Shown piece by piece: positions 1-10,922 of a stretch of 64,000 nt of DNA. Source of the stretch: Magicicada septendecula (taxonomy: Eukaryota; Arthropoda; Insecta; Hemiptera; Cicadidae). Position 1 is the stretch's first letter. The number at the start of each line of letters is the position of its first letter. The translations under genes were made by a program, and so were the position numbers. The notes beneath the pieces were generated by a model. It ran no database searches. It was not told where the DNA came from and was given only the letters and a program-made list of their open reading frames with translations. The DNA lies in contig CM068368.1 of assembly GCA_034769895.1 (NCBI GenBank), forward strand, positions 336,683,076 to 336,747,075. The letters run 5' to 3'.

Positions 1-19
1 CCATGATGTACACTACATA

Positions 20-240
20 CGAGGTGTGTTCAATAGAAGTCCGAACTATTTGTGTAGCGTGTCAACCTGCGCATAGAGCGAGATGCACAATTAAGTACTG
101 CTAGCGACAGGTTTTGACGCCGGAATGCCGTTATCTCCGTACACTCATGATCATCAGTCTTCGAGCTACACACGCTGTGGTGAGCACGAGCACACACCGT
201 CCGGCGTATTTTTATACCGAACTGGGAATAAAGATTTTAA
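20..240 (+). mobile_element. Possible mariner-like 5' end
   Basis: At about position 20, after a TA dinucleotide, the sequence CGAGGTGTGTTCAA resembles the terminal inverted repeat start of many insect mariner elements, from memory of that family. The following roughly 200 bases carry no recognisable transposase, and I found no matching inverted end in this window, so only one end is supported. It may be a decayed or truncated copy, or a chance match. Confidence 0.3.
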
Positions 241-1250
241 GACAACGTGTGTGTGCACAGTTTTTCTGCTAACTTCGTAAAATCTTTACAGACCAATTGC
301 CATTGCATTCCACAGTTGTCATTACCATTTGCATTGGTATGCAGTTGTTGACCGATTACAAAACGGGGCTCTTTCTGATCGTCAGTCAACAAATACAGTA
401 AACATTTTTTTAGTGAGATGATACATTTAAATTTTTCTATAAAAATTTAATTTTACGATCTTATATGGTGTAACAATACGACGCGAGACGTCTGCCTCGT
501 TCAAGCCCCGCGATGGAAGCCACTTTTAAACAAGACGTTTTTAATGGCTGTAATCTAATCAAGTCCCACTGTTTGGGCTAGCCACTTGGTCACCAGACCG
601 CTGTATGCCGGTCGTTACAAAAGAACAAAATGTATACGGAAAATTCACTAATTATAGAATTTTCAAATAATAAAATAATTTGGTTTATGTTTATAGAGGT
701 ATGTATAAAAGATAAATCTGTTTTTTTCAAAAGGTTCTGGTAAAATTTTAATAACAGGTAGGTATTTATTGACCGTCGAGCACTTCTTGAAGATTTGCAC
801 CAAGTCTGGAGTTAAATAGATTAACTCCGGGTAATAATCGATTGGTGACTTTTCTGACTGGTCCTATATCTTGTTCAAAATAGAATATATTCTTCTCACT
901 TAAGTCCTTCAGCCTTATAAATACCCTTAAATTACCCTGTGAAATAAGTACAGATACAAAATAATGGAAATATAAAGATTTATTGACAATTTTAAATAAA
1001 TAATCGATATTTTATCGATGGAGAGCAATTATCGACTCTGTCTCGGGAATTATCGATTGTGTCATACAGAACAAAATTTATGATATTTAATATATTATAA
1101 GACAGGTTCTTTGAGCGATTAGAATTAATAGTCAGAGAAGGGTGACGAGAAAGTATAACATTAACAATTAACACAAATACAATAATTATTATTCAATAAA
1201 ATTTAAATAATTCTAATATGTAATGTGTATGATCGTTGTCGTACCATACG
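241..1250. other. AT-rich intergenic sequence, no gene seen
   Basis: No coding region or transposon end is recognisable. Positions 1000-1060 contain several ATCGAT-type motifs, which in insects can be bound by BEAF/DREF-like factors, but this is a short-motif observation only. A GTTCAAGCCCC stretch near 510 resembles a pol III B box, but no tRNA fold can be drawn around it. Confidence 0.4.
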
Positions 1251-1345
1251 CAGACGATGACGTCACTGCCGAATAAAGAAGGCCGGCTCTGTAGAATTAA
1301 AAGATGGCCGCTACTAGTTCTGGCGTAGTTAATGTGAACTAGGCA
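1251..1345. promoter_or_regulatory. Candidate promoter: CRE plus YY1/Pho-like site
   Basis: A perfect palindromic cAMP-response element TGACGTCA lies at 1258-1265, and AAGATGGCCG, close to the YY1/Pho consensus, lies at 1301-1310. The block is locally richer in G+C than the AT-rich DNA on both sides. Such a pair near a GC-rich patch is typical of a housekeeping-type promoter or first exon, but no downstream open frame or convincing splice structure confirms a gene. It could equally be part of an old transposon. Confidence 0.25.
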
Positions 1346-2824
1346 TGTCCCAAAATCACGACAAAATTACCTTCGTCAAGGTCTAAAATGTCCCCGCACT
1401 GGTGTAATATGTCTGTTAATCTATTTGGTGTATTCTGGTGAAGTGTTCTGTGTAAACTTGCGTTAGTTAGTTTATTTTCTATGTGTTCAACTTTTACGGT
1501 TAAGTTCTCAAATTATTGGTTAGGATTTGCAGAATAAATCAGTTGAAATATAGTGTTTTACTTGTTTCTATCACTCGTATTATGTAGTTAAGTATTTGTT
1601 TTCACTATTGTCGTGAATGTATGAACAGCTTTAGCTTTAAAAAGTGTCTAAACCGTTTAACTCTCGTTCACTGATTTCAATGGCTAAACGCTAGTACCAT
1701 CTTTCTCGATTTTTTAAAGAAACGTTCTTTTACACAACTGTCCAGCTTGATATTCAACAAAAGACTAATTAACTTGGTCATAAATCTTGCCCAGTTAATC
1801 CTTGAAAAAGTATTGTTAACATTTTTCGACTTCCCATACATATGATAAAATATTACATTATGTATGGAATTTATCTATTTTATTACTCACTTTTATGAAT
1901 TATTAACCTTATTATTGGTTTAATCATCTCATTCCCTTTAAATTGATGTATTATAGTCCATATCTGTAGGTATTTTGTGGAAATTAACAAATTTCTTTAC
2001 TTTATGGAAATATAGGCTCAAAATTGGATTTCCGTCTTTATACAAAATCCCCTCCATTTAAATATTATTAATACTATTATAATAAATTTTAATTAGTCAT
2101 ATTCCTCTTCCTTTCCTTAAATACATATAAATTACACCTTTGAACTGGTTTTTTGTGTTAAGCTGTAAATTTGACATTGCTCTTTAAAATTAATTAATTT
2201 CTATATTTTGACAATTTACAAAATGTTAAGGTATATTTCCTTATTATCATTTTAATTCATAGGATCATTCCTAGTAGTGGTTAATTGTGTTATCTTATAT
2301 AAATCTTGGTAGTTTACAGGATTTATAAGTGAGTTATACTATTTTATATTGGTTCTCTGATTTCACCAAATGGCCTAGATTTTAGAATTTTATATTTCTT
2401 TCTTTCTCAAATAATTTAAACTTAATTCCTCCTCTGACTTTACATAATTACAATTATATGAAAATAACATGATTTATAACTTATTGTGTTGTGTAGTAGT
2501 TAATTAACACTACATATTTAAAATAAATAATTATGAACATGGTTTAACAATCTGCACAATTGAACATATTGCAGATATGGTTTGAACATATATCTTTTAA
2601 CTATTTTTGAGCTAACATAGCATACCTATTAGAACATTATTACTGGTATGTAGGTTATTATTTATCAAACATAATTCTTTTTAAAACACATAACATAAAT
2701 CTTATTTTCTAATAAACCTTACAAATACATTTATTTAACACATTGATTTTAGGACTGTGAAATAACAGTCTATTTAAACATGTTACACTTATTCATACTA
2801 TATTAGTACCAGTCCTTTCTGGTT
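1346..2824. other. AT-rich intergenic sequence, no gene seen
   Basis: About 1.5 kb with frequent stops in all frames, homopolymer-rich and without recognisable protein similarity, terminal repeats or RNA gene signatures. It ends at the short sequence TAAACCATTATT (2825-2836), which recurs just outside the right end of the palindrome that follows. Confidence 0.5.
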
Positions 2825-3241
2825 TAAACCATTATTCACGATATTAATTGATGACTCGTTGGGCACTTGGTGAAACATATTAATACAAAGGTTTTGTAAA
2901 ATATATAAAAACACTTGGTAAGTTTCACAAATTTTTTAATTAACTCTGACAGCTGTTTCGACTAACTTAAGCCATTGTCAAAGAGCGAGTGAATGAAATT
3001 ACTGAACACAGGATGTTAGAGTAGTGTAGGTGGTAAACATCTGTTTAGGGCGTATCTGGAACATCTGTGTTGTGATGGCGAGGGGTGGGGAGTGTGTGCA
3101 TGAGACAAGGGAAGGTCTGGTGTCTTTAAAAAACTAAATACAATCATGAATGCAAAATATAAAATTAACTGAACTAAATATAAACTGAATGCAAAATTTA
3201 AAATAATGATGAACATTCAAAATAATATAAAATAAACTAAA

Positions 3242-3590
3242 CTAAATAACAGATTTTAATAAAGGGGATACACAAAATTCAGTCTGTTCATTGGTTAAAT
3301 TTTTGTTATTTTTTATTGCTTTTTTAATTTCTAAAATTTCTAACAAATCCATTTTTCTACCTTTTTGTATGTTGTGGAGTAGTGTTATGTTTTTTGTGTC
3401 TATAAAGTGATTGTGTTGTAAGCAATGATCTGCAAAACCTGTATTAGATGTATTGGTTAAAATCGCCTTCTTATGTTCAGAAATGCGATGTTTCAGAGCA
3501 CGGCCACATTGTCCGATATAAATAGCATCGCATTCTGCACAGTGTATTTCATAAACTCCATGAATGCGATGGAGTTTATGAAATACACTG
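3242..3590 (-). pseudogene. Penelope-like element GIY-YIG endonuclease fragment (left arm)
   Basis: This is the mirror copy of the right-arm endonuclease, encoded on the minus strand, with the same GVYEIHC and YIGQCGR motifs and the same stop. Both frames start in the shared centre and read outward. Neither has a reverse transcriptase domain, so neither could move itself. The pair probably arose in one event, either a snap-back copy during target-primed reverse transcription or a later inverted duplication. Confidence 0.75.
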
Positions 3591-3888
3591 TGCAGAATGC
3601 GATGCTATTTATATCGGACAATGTGGCCGTGCTCTGAAACATCGCATTTCTGAACATAAGAAGGCGATTTTAACCAATACATCTAATACAGGTTTTGCAG
3701 ATCATTGCTTACAACACAATCACTTTATAGACACAAAAAACATAACACTACTCCACAACATACAAAAAGGTAGAAAAATGGATTTGTTAGAAATTTTAGA
3801 AATTAAAAAAGCAATAAAAAATAACAAAAATTTAACCAATGAACAGACTGAATTTTGTGTATCCCCTTTATTAAAATCTGTTATTTAG
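3540..3888 (+). pseudogene. Penelope-like element GIY-YIG endonuclease fragment (right arm)
   Basis: Read on the plus strand from the palindrome centre, one open frame of about 110 codons runs to a TAG at about 3886-3888. It begins with a GVYEIHC motif, followed by C-x2-C and the YIGQCGR block, then an R-x-SEHK motif. This is the GIY-YIG endonuclease arrangement found at the C terminus of Penelope-like retroelement polyproteins, where it nicks the target DNA. Upstream reverse transcriptase is missing because the copy is 5'-truncated at the palindrome centre. The following 350 bases are AT-rich 3' UTR. The reading frame itself is intact, so the copy looks young. Confidence 0.75.
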
Positions 3889-4256
3889 TTTAGTTTATTT
3901 TATATTATTTTGAATGTTCATCATTATTTTAAATTTTGCATTCAGTTTATATTTAGTTCAGTTAATTTTATATTTTGCATTCATGATTGTATTTAGTTTT
4001 TTAAAGACACCAGACCTTCCCTTGTCTCATGCACACACTCCCCACCCCTCGCCATCACAACACAGATGTTCCAGATACGCCCTAAACAGATGTTTACCAC
4101 CTACACTACTCTAACATCCTGTGTTCAGTAATTTCATTCACTCGCTCTTTGACAATGGCTTAAGTTAGTCGAAACAGCTGTCAGAGTTAATTAAAAAATT
4201 TGTGAAACTTACCAAGTGTTTTTATATATTTTACAAAACCTTTGTAAACCATTATT

Positions 4257-5368
4257 ATTGTGATCCCCTACATAAGTAAACATTAACTCCCATACTCTAT
4301 TTATTATCATTTTTTACAAATGTCTTGTAAATAAAGATTTACATTAAAATAATAAAATACTGGAAACCTTCCATTTTATTATTTTATTATGCTGTTTATT
4401 ATTAGATTTTAAAGTTGTGATATAGCATACTACTAAGTTATAGTATCACCAACTTTAAGTTTATTGCATTTTTTTAAAAAACACTTACACAAATTCACTT
4501 TCACTGTTGGTTCTGATATTTTGAGTCTTATTATCTCAGACCAGACCTTTAGTAATCATGGACCGTTAAGACTAGTTTATTTTCTTTATTACACAATAGC
4601 TTTAGCCGGTGCACTTCTTATAACGCTATACAACACTTTAGTTTTCTCAATAATTACATTTTTATAAGATTTTGGGTATGTTATACTTTCTTTGGCATAG
4701 TTTTTGTGGGTTTGGGATTGATAGTAGTTTATATAATAATAGGTTTTACTACGGTGTTTCTTTCATACTATTTCTTCCTCTTCTCCTGTCTTCCTTCTTG
4801 TCCTTCTTCGTATCTTCCTTCTGGTATTCATTCTTGTCCCTCTTCTAGTCTTCATTCTTGTCCCTCGTCTAGTCTTCACTCTTCTGTTCTTCCTTCCTCA
4901 TTCTTGGGTAAACCAAGGTACTTGGTGTTATCACGACTGAGGTTTAGTTTGGAGTATTTAATTTATTCACTGAACTGACTTTATTCTTCTATACAGGTTT
5001 CAGGGTATTGTTTTCTTCCTGTTCACAAACTTTATTCTTCCCTCTTCTTGTTTTTAGGGTATTTTGGTATTCACCACCCTTTAATTGAGTCTCTTTTTTC
5101 TTTGATATGGTCTTATATAACTGGTTTACTGCTCTGAGCTTCCTGGGTAACTTACTGATATTATACTATGAGTTGATGAGTTGCTTCGATACTTTCTTTG
5201 GTTTTTAAAAACAGTGGTTTTTATATATAATGTAGTGAGGATTTTTATTTTATTGTGGTTCATTCCTCTGATTTATTTAAATGTCATTCAATATTATTAT
5301 AACATTTGTTGGTGTAATTAAACTTTATGATTTCACATGACTTAAAATGTAGTGGATTTTCTGTCACG
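4257..5368. other. AT-rich spacer with a pyrimidine-rich minisatellite
   Basis: Nothing coding is convincing here. Between about 4783 and 4903 the plus strand is almost pure pyrimidine and contains imperfect copies of a 24-base motif of the type CTTCATTCTTGTCCCTC. An open frame over it would encode Ser/Cys/Pro-rich repeats, but that is a by-product of the repeat and not evidence of a gene. Confidence 0.6.
4346..4388. repeat. Short AT-rich hairpin
   Basis: TAAAATAATAAAAT and its reverse complement flank about a dozen bases, giving a 14-bp stem just right of the large palindrome. No function can be assigned. Confidence 0.6.
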
Positions 5369-5384
5369 CTACAATGGGTGCCCA

Positions 5385-5655
5385 TTCTCTCGGGAAGTCT
5401 CGGCAGTTAAACGACGGTTTACAATTACCACATCACGAGCTCTCTTCCGATGATCTTTGACATTCCTTTGATCTGCACCGACCATTGTTTTTCCCTCTTC
5501 AAAAATTCTTAAAATAATCGTTCGGGTCACGCAGGCCTCTGCATATCCTAAGTTCAACAACCAGAATGTCTCTGTAAAGTTTTAACCAATTTTTCCTGCA
5601 AAATTTCATAAGCACACGTTGTTCTTCGAGATCTTTCTTAACCGCTTTGTTACTA
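5385..5655 (-). pseudogene. Mariner-like transposase N-terminal relic
   Basis: On the minus strand, several frames together show the helix-turn-helix region of a mariner/Tc1-type transposase of the kind domesticated in SETMAR: an EQR-x-LMKFC block first, then a degraded linker with an FEEGK stretch, then a VNRRLTAET block. The order and spacing match the N-terminal paired-like DNA-binding half of the family. At least one frameshift separates the blocks, and no DDD catalytic half is visible. The identification rests on motif resemblance from memory, so alternatives within IS630/Tc1/mariner are open. Confidence 0.5.
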
Positions 5656-6149
5656 ATCCACCGGCCAGCATGCGCACATCCCCACTTAATCTAATATGCC
5701 TCAAAGACTAATGCTGATAGCAGGAAAGACTAAATGGGAGTTTGTTGTCAAAAACTATCGCTAGGCGTGCTTAAAGTTGCAGCGCGTTGTTTGTACGGGT
5801 TGATGTGTTTTCAAAAAGTTCGGTCTTTATTTGAACAAACCTCGTACATCATGGATTTGTGTAGCCCATTACCAGACATATGGTGTATATGTCATATAAC
5901 TGGATTATTGCTACTGCTTTTCTGTTTATCTGGTACATAACTCCTATTGACAAATATAATGTTGGTAAGGTGTGACCATTCTTTGTTTTGTTTTGTTAGT
6001 AGGAGCGGTAAATATGGTTGGGGGAGATCTGTAATCACAGTGTGTGCATTTTGTCTTTTAAGCGTTGTGTATTACTGCTCTCACTTAGTGCGTTGCTTGT
6101 CATTCTGTGACAGTTTTGGTACATTGCATGTTATTTCTTACCTTATAAT

Positions 6150-7796
6150 GGAGTATGAAGCAGCCAGAGTGAAGACAATGAAAGCTATGTGCTGGAAGAG
6201 GATGAAAGGGAATCCAGTGACTCCGATTTTCCAATGTTTCAGAAGACAATATGGATACAAGAAGAGTAGAGACAGTTGGACTTTCATTACCAATTCATTT
6301 TCTGATCATTATAAAACACCTCTGAAGGTTTTCATCCTGCCCTTTTGTGTTCTGATGCTAAATCTGCTGTTGACTATTTTGAAATTTTCTTTGAAAATGT
6401 TATCCCCAAGAAAGAACTGACAAATATTTTGAAGACATCCTGTTATAAGTGTATAAAAGTGTATGGACTGAAATGGTGTCCTGTATGAACAGACAAAATG
6501 TATTTATTTCTCATGGGCATTGTAAAACTGCCAGGAATGGTACTCTACTGATCATCAACCATATTCTATAGTGGCCCTCAGGGTTTTAATAAAAAATTAT
6601 TAATCACAATAGATTCCTTTCAATCTTAAAATTCTTGTGTTTTTCAAGTCCCAAATATTTCATAAAGAAGAAGCCACTGACAAGAATTGTTAAGTTCCTT
6701 TTGCAGGGAAGTCTGTCAGACAGTCATTGATCCTGGAGAAAATATTGCTGTTGATGAGTGCCTCATATTATATAAAGGTCAACTTCATTTCTGACCAATA
6801 TATAAAGGACAAACATTCCAGGTTTGGTCTAAAGCTGTTTTGTTTGTGTCCAACCGATGAGAAGTTTCAGTGATACACTTGGAATCTTTCCTTATACATT
6901 GGCAAGGATATACATGAAATTCCACAGTGCCCTGACAGATGTGATCTTTCAGTATCTGAGCATGTGGTAGTGTTTTTGCTCCAAAATCTGGCCCACCAAG
7001 GAAGACGCATTATTGTAGACAACTGGTACATGGCAATATATCTGACTGAGTACCTATATAGAGATGATACTTCAGGGTACAGTGCGTACAAACAGGGGTG
7101 TTCCTCCCTACTTTATTCATTAGTATTAGACAAAGGTCCGTCATTGTTGGTTAGAAACAAAGATATGTTCCTTGTTCACTCTGTAGATAAAAGAATGCTT
7201 ATATATTAACGTCATGTTATGAGGCTGTGCTTTGTAAAAAAAATTTGTTTAGAGGACAAGTACAGTTCTATTTCAAGCCACAGCAATTGAAGTTTATAAC
7301 AATATGATAGGATCAGTGGATAAATGTGACTAACTGTTGCAGCCTTATAACCCAGCATGTAAGTCTTACTCTAGGCTCAAAAAAACTTCAACATTCACTA
7401 ACTTCTGAATTAGACTTCAACATTAACTTTCATTAACTTCAACATTAGACTCCTTTTGAAGGCATTCATGTTGGAAAATTTCTGTGGTCACAGTCAACAG
7501 AAAAATTTCATAATTTCCAGCTGTAAAGGAATATTGATCAAACAGGGAGCTTTTTAATGAGCGTGACCCAATGGCAAGTCTAACTCCAGCTGTTGAACCT
7601 AAAAGTCTGCATCAACTTGTTCAAAGTCTAGCCACTGAAGACAAAGAAGGCTTCAAAAAAGATGTTATTTGTGTTGGACTGATAGGATAAGAAAAGACAC
7701 CTAATGTGTTCCAAGTGGGCAGAATTTCGTGTGTTTTGTTCTCAAGACCACTTCCAAAAATACCACAAAAATACGAATTTTCAAGTTACAAAGTAA
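6150..7796 (+). pseudogene. piggyBac transposase relic, near full length
   Basis: A decayed piggyBac-family (DDE, TTAA-specific) transposase can be followed through shifting frames. Landmarks in order: an acidic ESSDSDFP start near 6210; an FEIFFENVIPKKEL block near 6380; MGIVKLPGM near 6510; VDECLILYKG near 6750 (first catalytic Asp region); VDNWY near 7015 (second Asp); NNMIGSVDKCD near 7310 (third Asp); YNPACKSYSRLKK near 7345; and a C-terminal Cys/His tail with C, C, H and KYHKNTNF ending at TAA 7794-7796. All three Asp landmarks remain, but stops and frameshifts make it non-functional. Terminal repeats were not located. Confidence 0.8.
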
Positions 7797-9640
7797 TTGT
7801 AACAGTTGTAACTGAACTGATACAAATAATTGTATGTAAATGTTCAAAATATAATAAAAAATATAAAAATAATATAAACAAATAATAATAACAAAATTAT
7901 TAAAAAGTAATAAATATAATAAAAAGAGCAAAAGAAAATATATGTGTGTGTGGACAGCATTAGTAGATGAGGAGGGGAGGAGTGGAGAAGAGTAAGAACA
8001 TAATTTCAAAGAAAAATGATGTGCTTTAACCACTTATTTCAATTCTCATTTATCTGGTACATATGCTTGGAGTGTGTTTCAAGGGTCAACAGAAAGTGGT
8101 GAAAACAATTTCTCTGGGGTGGGCCTATATTTGCTGCCTACAGCAGAGAAGAACATACAGTAATAGGCTAACAACAATTACAGTACTGTTTTCATTATCA
8201 AATTGTTCAAGCTTTCATATCTCTGTCTACCTTTCTCTTTTTGACTAGTTCTCAGAATAATCTCAATATTAGTATACTTCCAATTTTTGTATATCCTTGT
8301 ATGTTTTCCATCATTCCATTAAACCATTCAAGGACAGTGTATCTCAACTTCATCACTTTCCAGGTGGATACTCCCCAACAATCTTTGTAGAAAAAATAAA
8401 TGGCGCTGTATATAAGGTTTGAAGTTTATGGTTTATGATAAAAACGTCTCATGCAGAACCATAATGCATGGTTGAATGTAACATAATGCATGCTGAGTGT
8501 GTTGTCATAAAACAGGCCACACCACTTGTCAAAACTCACATAGGTGGTCTTGAGTAATACATAAAAATTTTAAGTATTGAACAATACAGATAATCTGGTG
8601 GTTCATCTCAAGATATGAATGTCTTTGGCTGTACCAACTAGGTTGTCTTACATTTTATATCCACATTCTACAATCCATGCATACCTTCCTTCTGCAATCA
8701 ACAAAAAGACAACTAGGAAATAGTAAAGATTTTTTGCCTCAATACAGTTTCCTTACACTTTTATTTAGTTTAACTGTAAGTATTTTACTGGAAGTGCTAT
8801 TTTTGTTTTTGTTTTGGTCATGTTGATATACGCCTATTATAAAAATATCAAAACAGTAAATTGTCCTGTCTGTTCATCAAAGGTAAACTCAGAAATACTA
8901 ATGAGTTCGCAAATGTCACCATGAAAGAGGTTTATATCTTTGATAGGCCCATGGTTACATATCAGCACTTGATAATATTAGTGGGCACAGGGGTGACAAA
9001 AAAAGAACCACAATAACTCATTACCTACTAATTCGTCCCCCTCTGTAATTCCTCACCCTCTCAAACTACTTTTTCTTCATTCACAAGCAAGTATTGATGC
9101 CTTGGCCTTGGCAAACATCGCCATCAGCATAGAAAGTAGATCTTATAAGTCTCAAATGAGTAATAATTGTGATTTTGCTATGTTTCTCTGTGTTGCTTAA
9201 CTATACATATGTGTAGAGACATAAAAGTGTTTAAACATCAAAACTGCCTTAGAATCAAAAAATGTTATGTAAAGCACTGTGGCAACAGAGTTCACGTGGA
9301 CATAATTTGTTTTTGACACGTTTATAAGCAATTTGATTGACACATTACACCAGCCCTATACTTCTGATGGTTTACTGTTACCTAGAGCCTTGTGAACATT
9401 AATATTTCGGGTATAGTAATAACATGTACACTGTATTTGTGGCCACAGTTCAACAGTCAACTTATTCTGAGATGGGTATTTCACACTTGTGTACAGAGCA
9501 AATGAGTTTCTGATCATTCATTCTCACTGAAGCCTTGCACTGAACTCTTACATTCTTTATTAAGCTTGTTTCTGATCAGTCTTCATATAAAGTTGCTGAA
9601 ACTGACTCTCATGTCATACCAACTAAATATACTCATTATA
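7797..9640. other. AT-rich spacer, no gene seen
   Basis: About 1.8 kb with no recognisable protein or RNA gene. 7840-7950 is extremely A-rich and is followed by a short GT run. The open frames present are AT-composition artefacts. Confidence 0.5.
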
Positions 9641-9651
9641 AAAGTCTTGAT

Positions 9652-9804
9652 TTACCAAAAAAATATAAAATTCTCCAGCATCTTTGAAAAGGTGAAAGCC
9701 CAACTAAACTGTCAGAAATTTATGGTTTTTCATGTAGCACAATAAATGACATCAAAAAGAAATGGATGAAGCTGAAATCTCTGAATAGTGTTGTGGTTCA
9801 CATG
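9652..9804 (+). pseudogene. Tigger/pogo-like (CENP-B type) HTH fragment
   Basis: One frame, interrupted by a single TGA, reads LPKKYKILQHL, then KGESPTKLSEIYGFS and STINDIKKKWMKLK. This is the N-terminal psq/CENP-B helix-turn-helix signature of Tigger/jerky-type transposases and their domesticated relatives, where the GES-x2-KLS and ST-x-DIKK blocks lie in the recognition helices. The catalytic DDE domain is not found downstream, so this is a short 5' fragment. A NEDKD-like continuation in another frame near 9815 suggests one more frameshift. Confidence 0.6.
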
Positions 9805-10119
9805 CTGGTTGCAATGAGGATAAAGATGTGGTCACCTCATCAACACTAGATTTTTGCTTTTTTCTTGGATGAGCAGTAAAATGAACTATATTATTGTCAT
9901 TATATAGTTGTATATGTATCTGTATAAATTACAAAAGTAATGCCATGTAGGCCTACAGATTACATTCCCATGAAACGTTAAAAGTAATGATATAAACTAG
10001 AGTCACTCATAACGTACAGTTGCACAGAAAAAATAATGTGAGGTACTAATTACACTGCCATAAGATGTTAATAACAAAGAAAGGAAATGATAGACTGACT
10101 ACTTTTAATGACTGACAAG

Positions 10120-10914
10120 CAGGGGCGGACTGGCCAGGTCGGCGATCGCCGAGGGCCCCGAGGAGACTCAGGGGCCCCCGAGCCATGAAAATTTTATTTG
10201 CGAGAAAAAACGAGAAATATATATATATATATATATTTACCGGTATTAAAAACCTTTTCTCGTCTAAATATTGTTGGAAATAAGTCTTCAAGATTTATTT
10301 TGGTCAGATTGGAAGTGATCACTTCTCACCCTTGTTTACATACAGCCTATTTAGTATTTACTAATGGAGAAAAGCGAAGGAGGTTACTGTAGAGGAGCGC
10401 CGCATGGCAACTGACTGACGCGACGAGTAGTAGGCTACTGTCATTTCGTTTGAATGTTATTCCAGCATTCAGGGCTGGGGGGGCTGAAGGCCTGGGAGGG
10501 CCTCAGGGCCTTATGTCAAGATTCAAAAGGGGGCCCATGGCATAAACTTGCAGGTGGGCCCGGTTAAAAAAGTTATGCTACTGGGGCTATGGATTGGTGG
10601 GACGGAGTGACAATGGGGCTCCACCGCCATAATACACTGTGGAATATTTTTAATTGGGATTTTATATAGATTTGTAGGGTATAAATATTCTTTACAGTAG
10701 AAACAAAAAATTAACTCTTTAAGTAAACAGAAAACAACAACAACGTAGAGAAACATGTATAGTGGGCCTAATGTTATTACAGGTCTATTATAATAATTTA
10801 AAAAAGTACGCGCGTGTGCGTTTGTGTGTGTAGCTCCCCCCTTGTGCGTTTGTGTGTGTGAAGCCCCTTGACTGCTTCCAACCGAGGGCCCACAGGGATG
10901 CCAGTCCGCCCCTG
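10120..10914. mobile_element. Non-autonomous hAT-type MITE, complete
   Basis: The ends are perfect 15-bp inverted repeats, CAGGGGCGGACTGGC at 10120 and its complement ending at 10914. They are flanked by an exact 8-bp target-site duplication CTGACAAG at 10112-10119 and 10915-10922. The CAGGGG-type terminus and the 8-bp duplication are hallmarks of the hAT superfamily. The 795-bp interior contains GGGCC-rich subterminal blocks, a (TA)n tract at 10217-10236 and a GT-rich stretch, with no transposase, so it depended on an autonomous relative. Intact ends and duplication suggest fairly recent insertion. Confidence 0.9.
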
Positions 10915-10922
10915 CTGACAAG

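Larger units (their letters stand above)
2884..4246. repeat. 1.36-kb near-perfect palindrome
   Basis: The arms at 2884-3561 and 3569-4246 are reverse complements over about 678 bases and are separated by a 7-base loop (GAATGCG). The same 66-residue open frame appears on both arms at mirrored positions, which shows that arm divergence is essentially nil. Each arm carries the 3' end of a Penelope-like element, so the structure is two 5'-truncated copies joined head to head. TAAACCATTATT occurs at 2825-2836 and 4245-4256 and may be a 12-bp target-site duplication around the inverted pair. Confidence 0.9.

Noticed and set aside
4706-4978. Ser/Cys/Pro-rich 90-codon frame as a small secreted protein
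   Set aside because: Its repeats come directly from a pyrimidine-rich minisatellite, and there is no other support for a gene.
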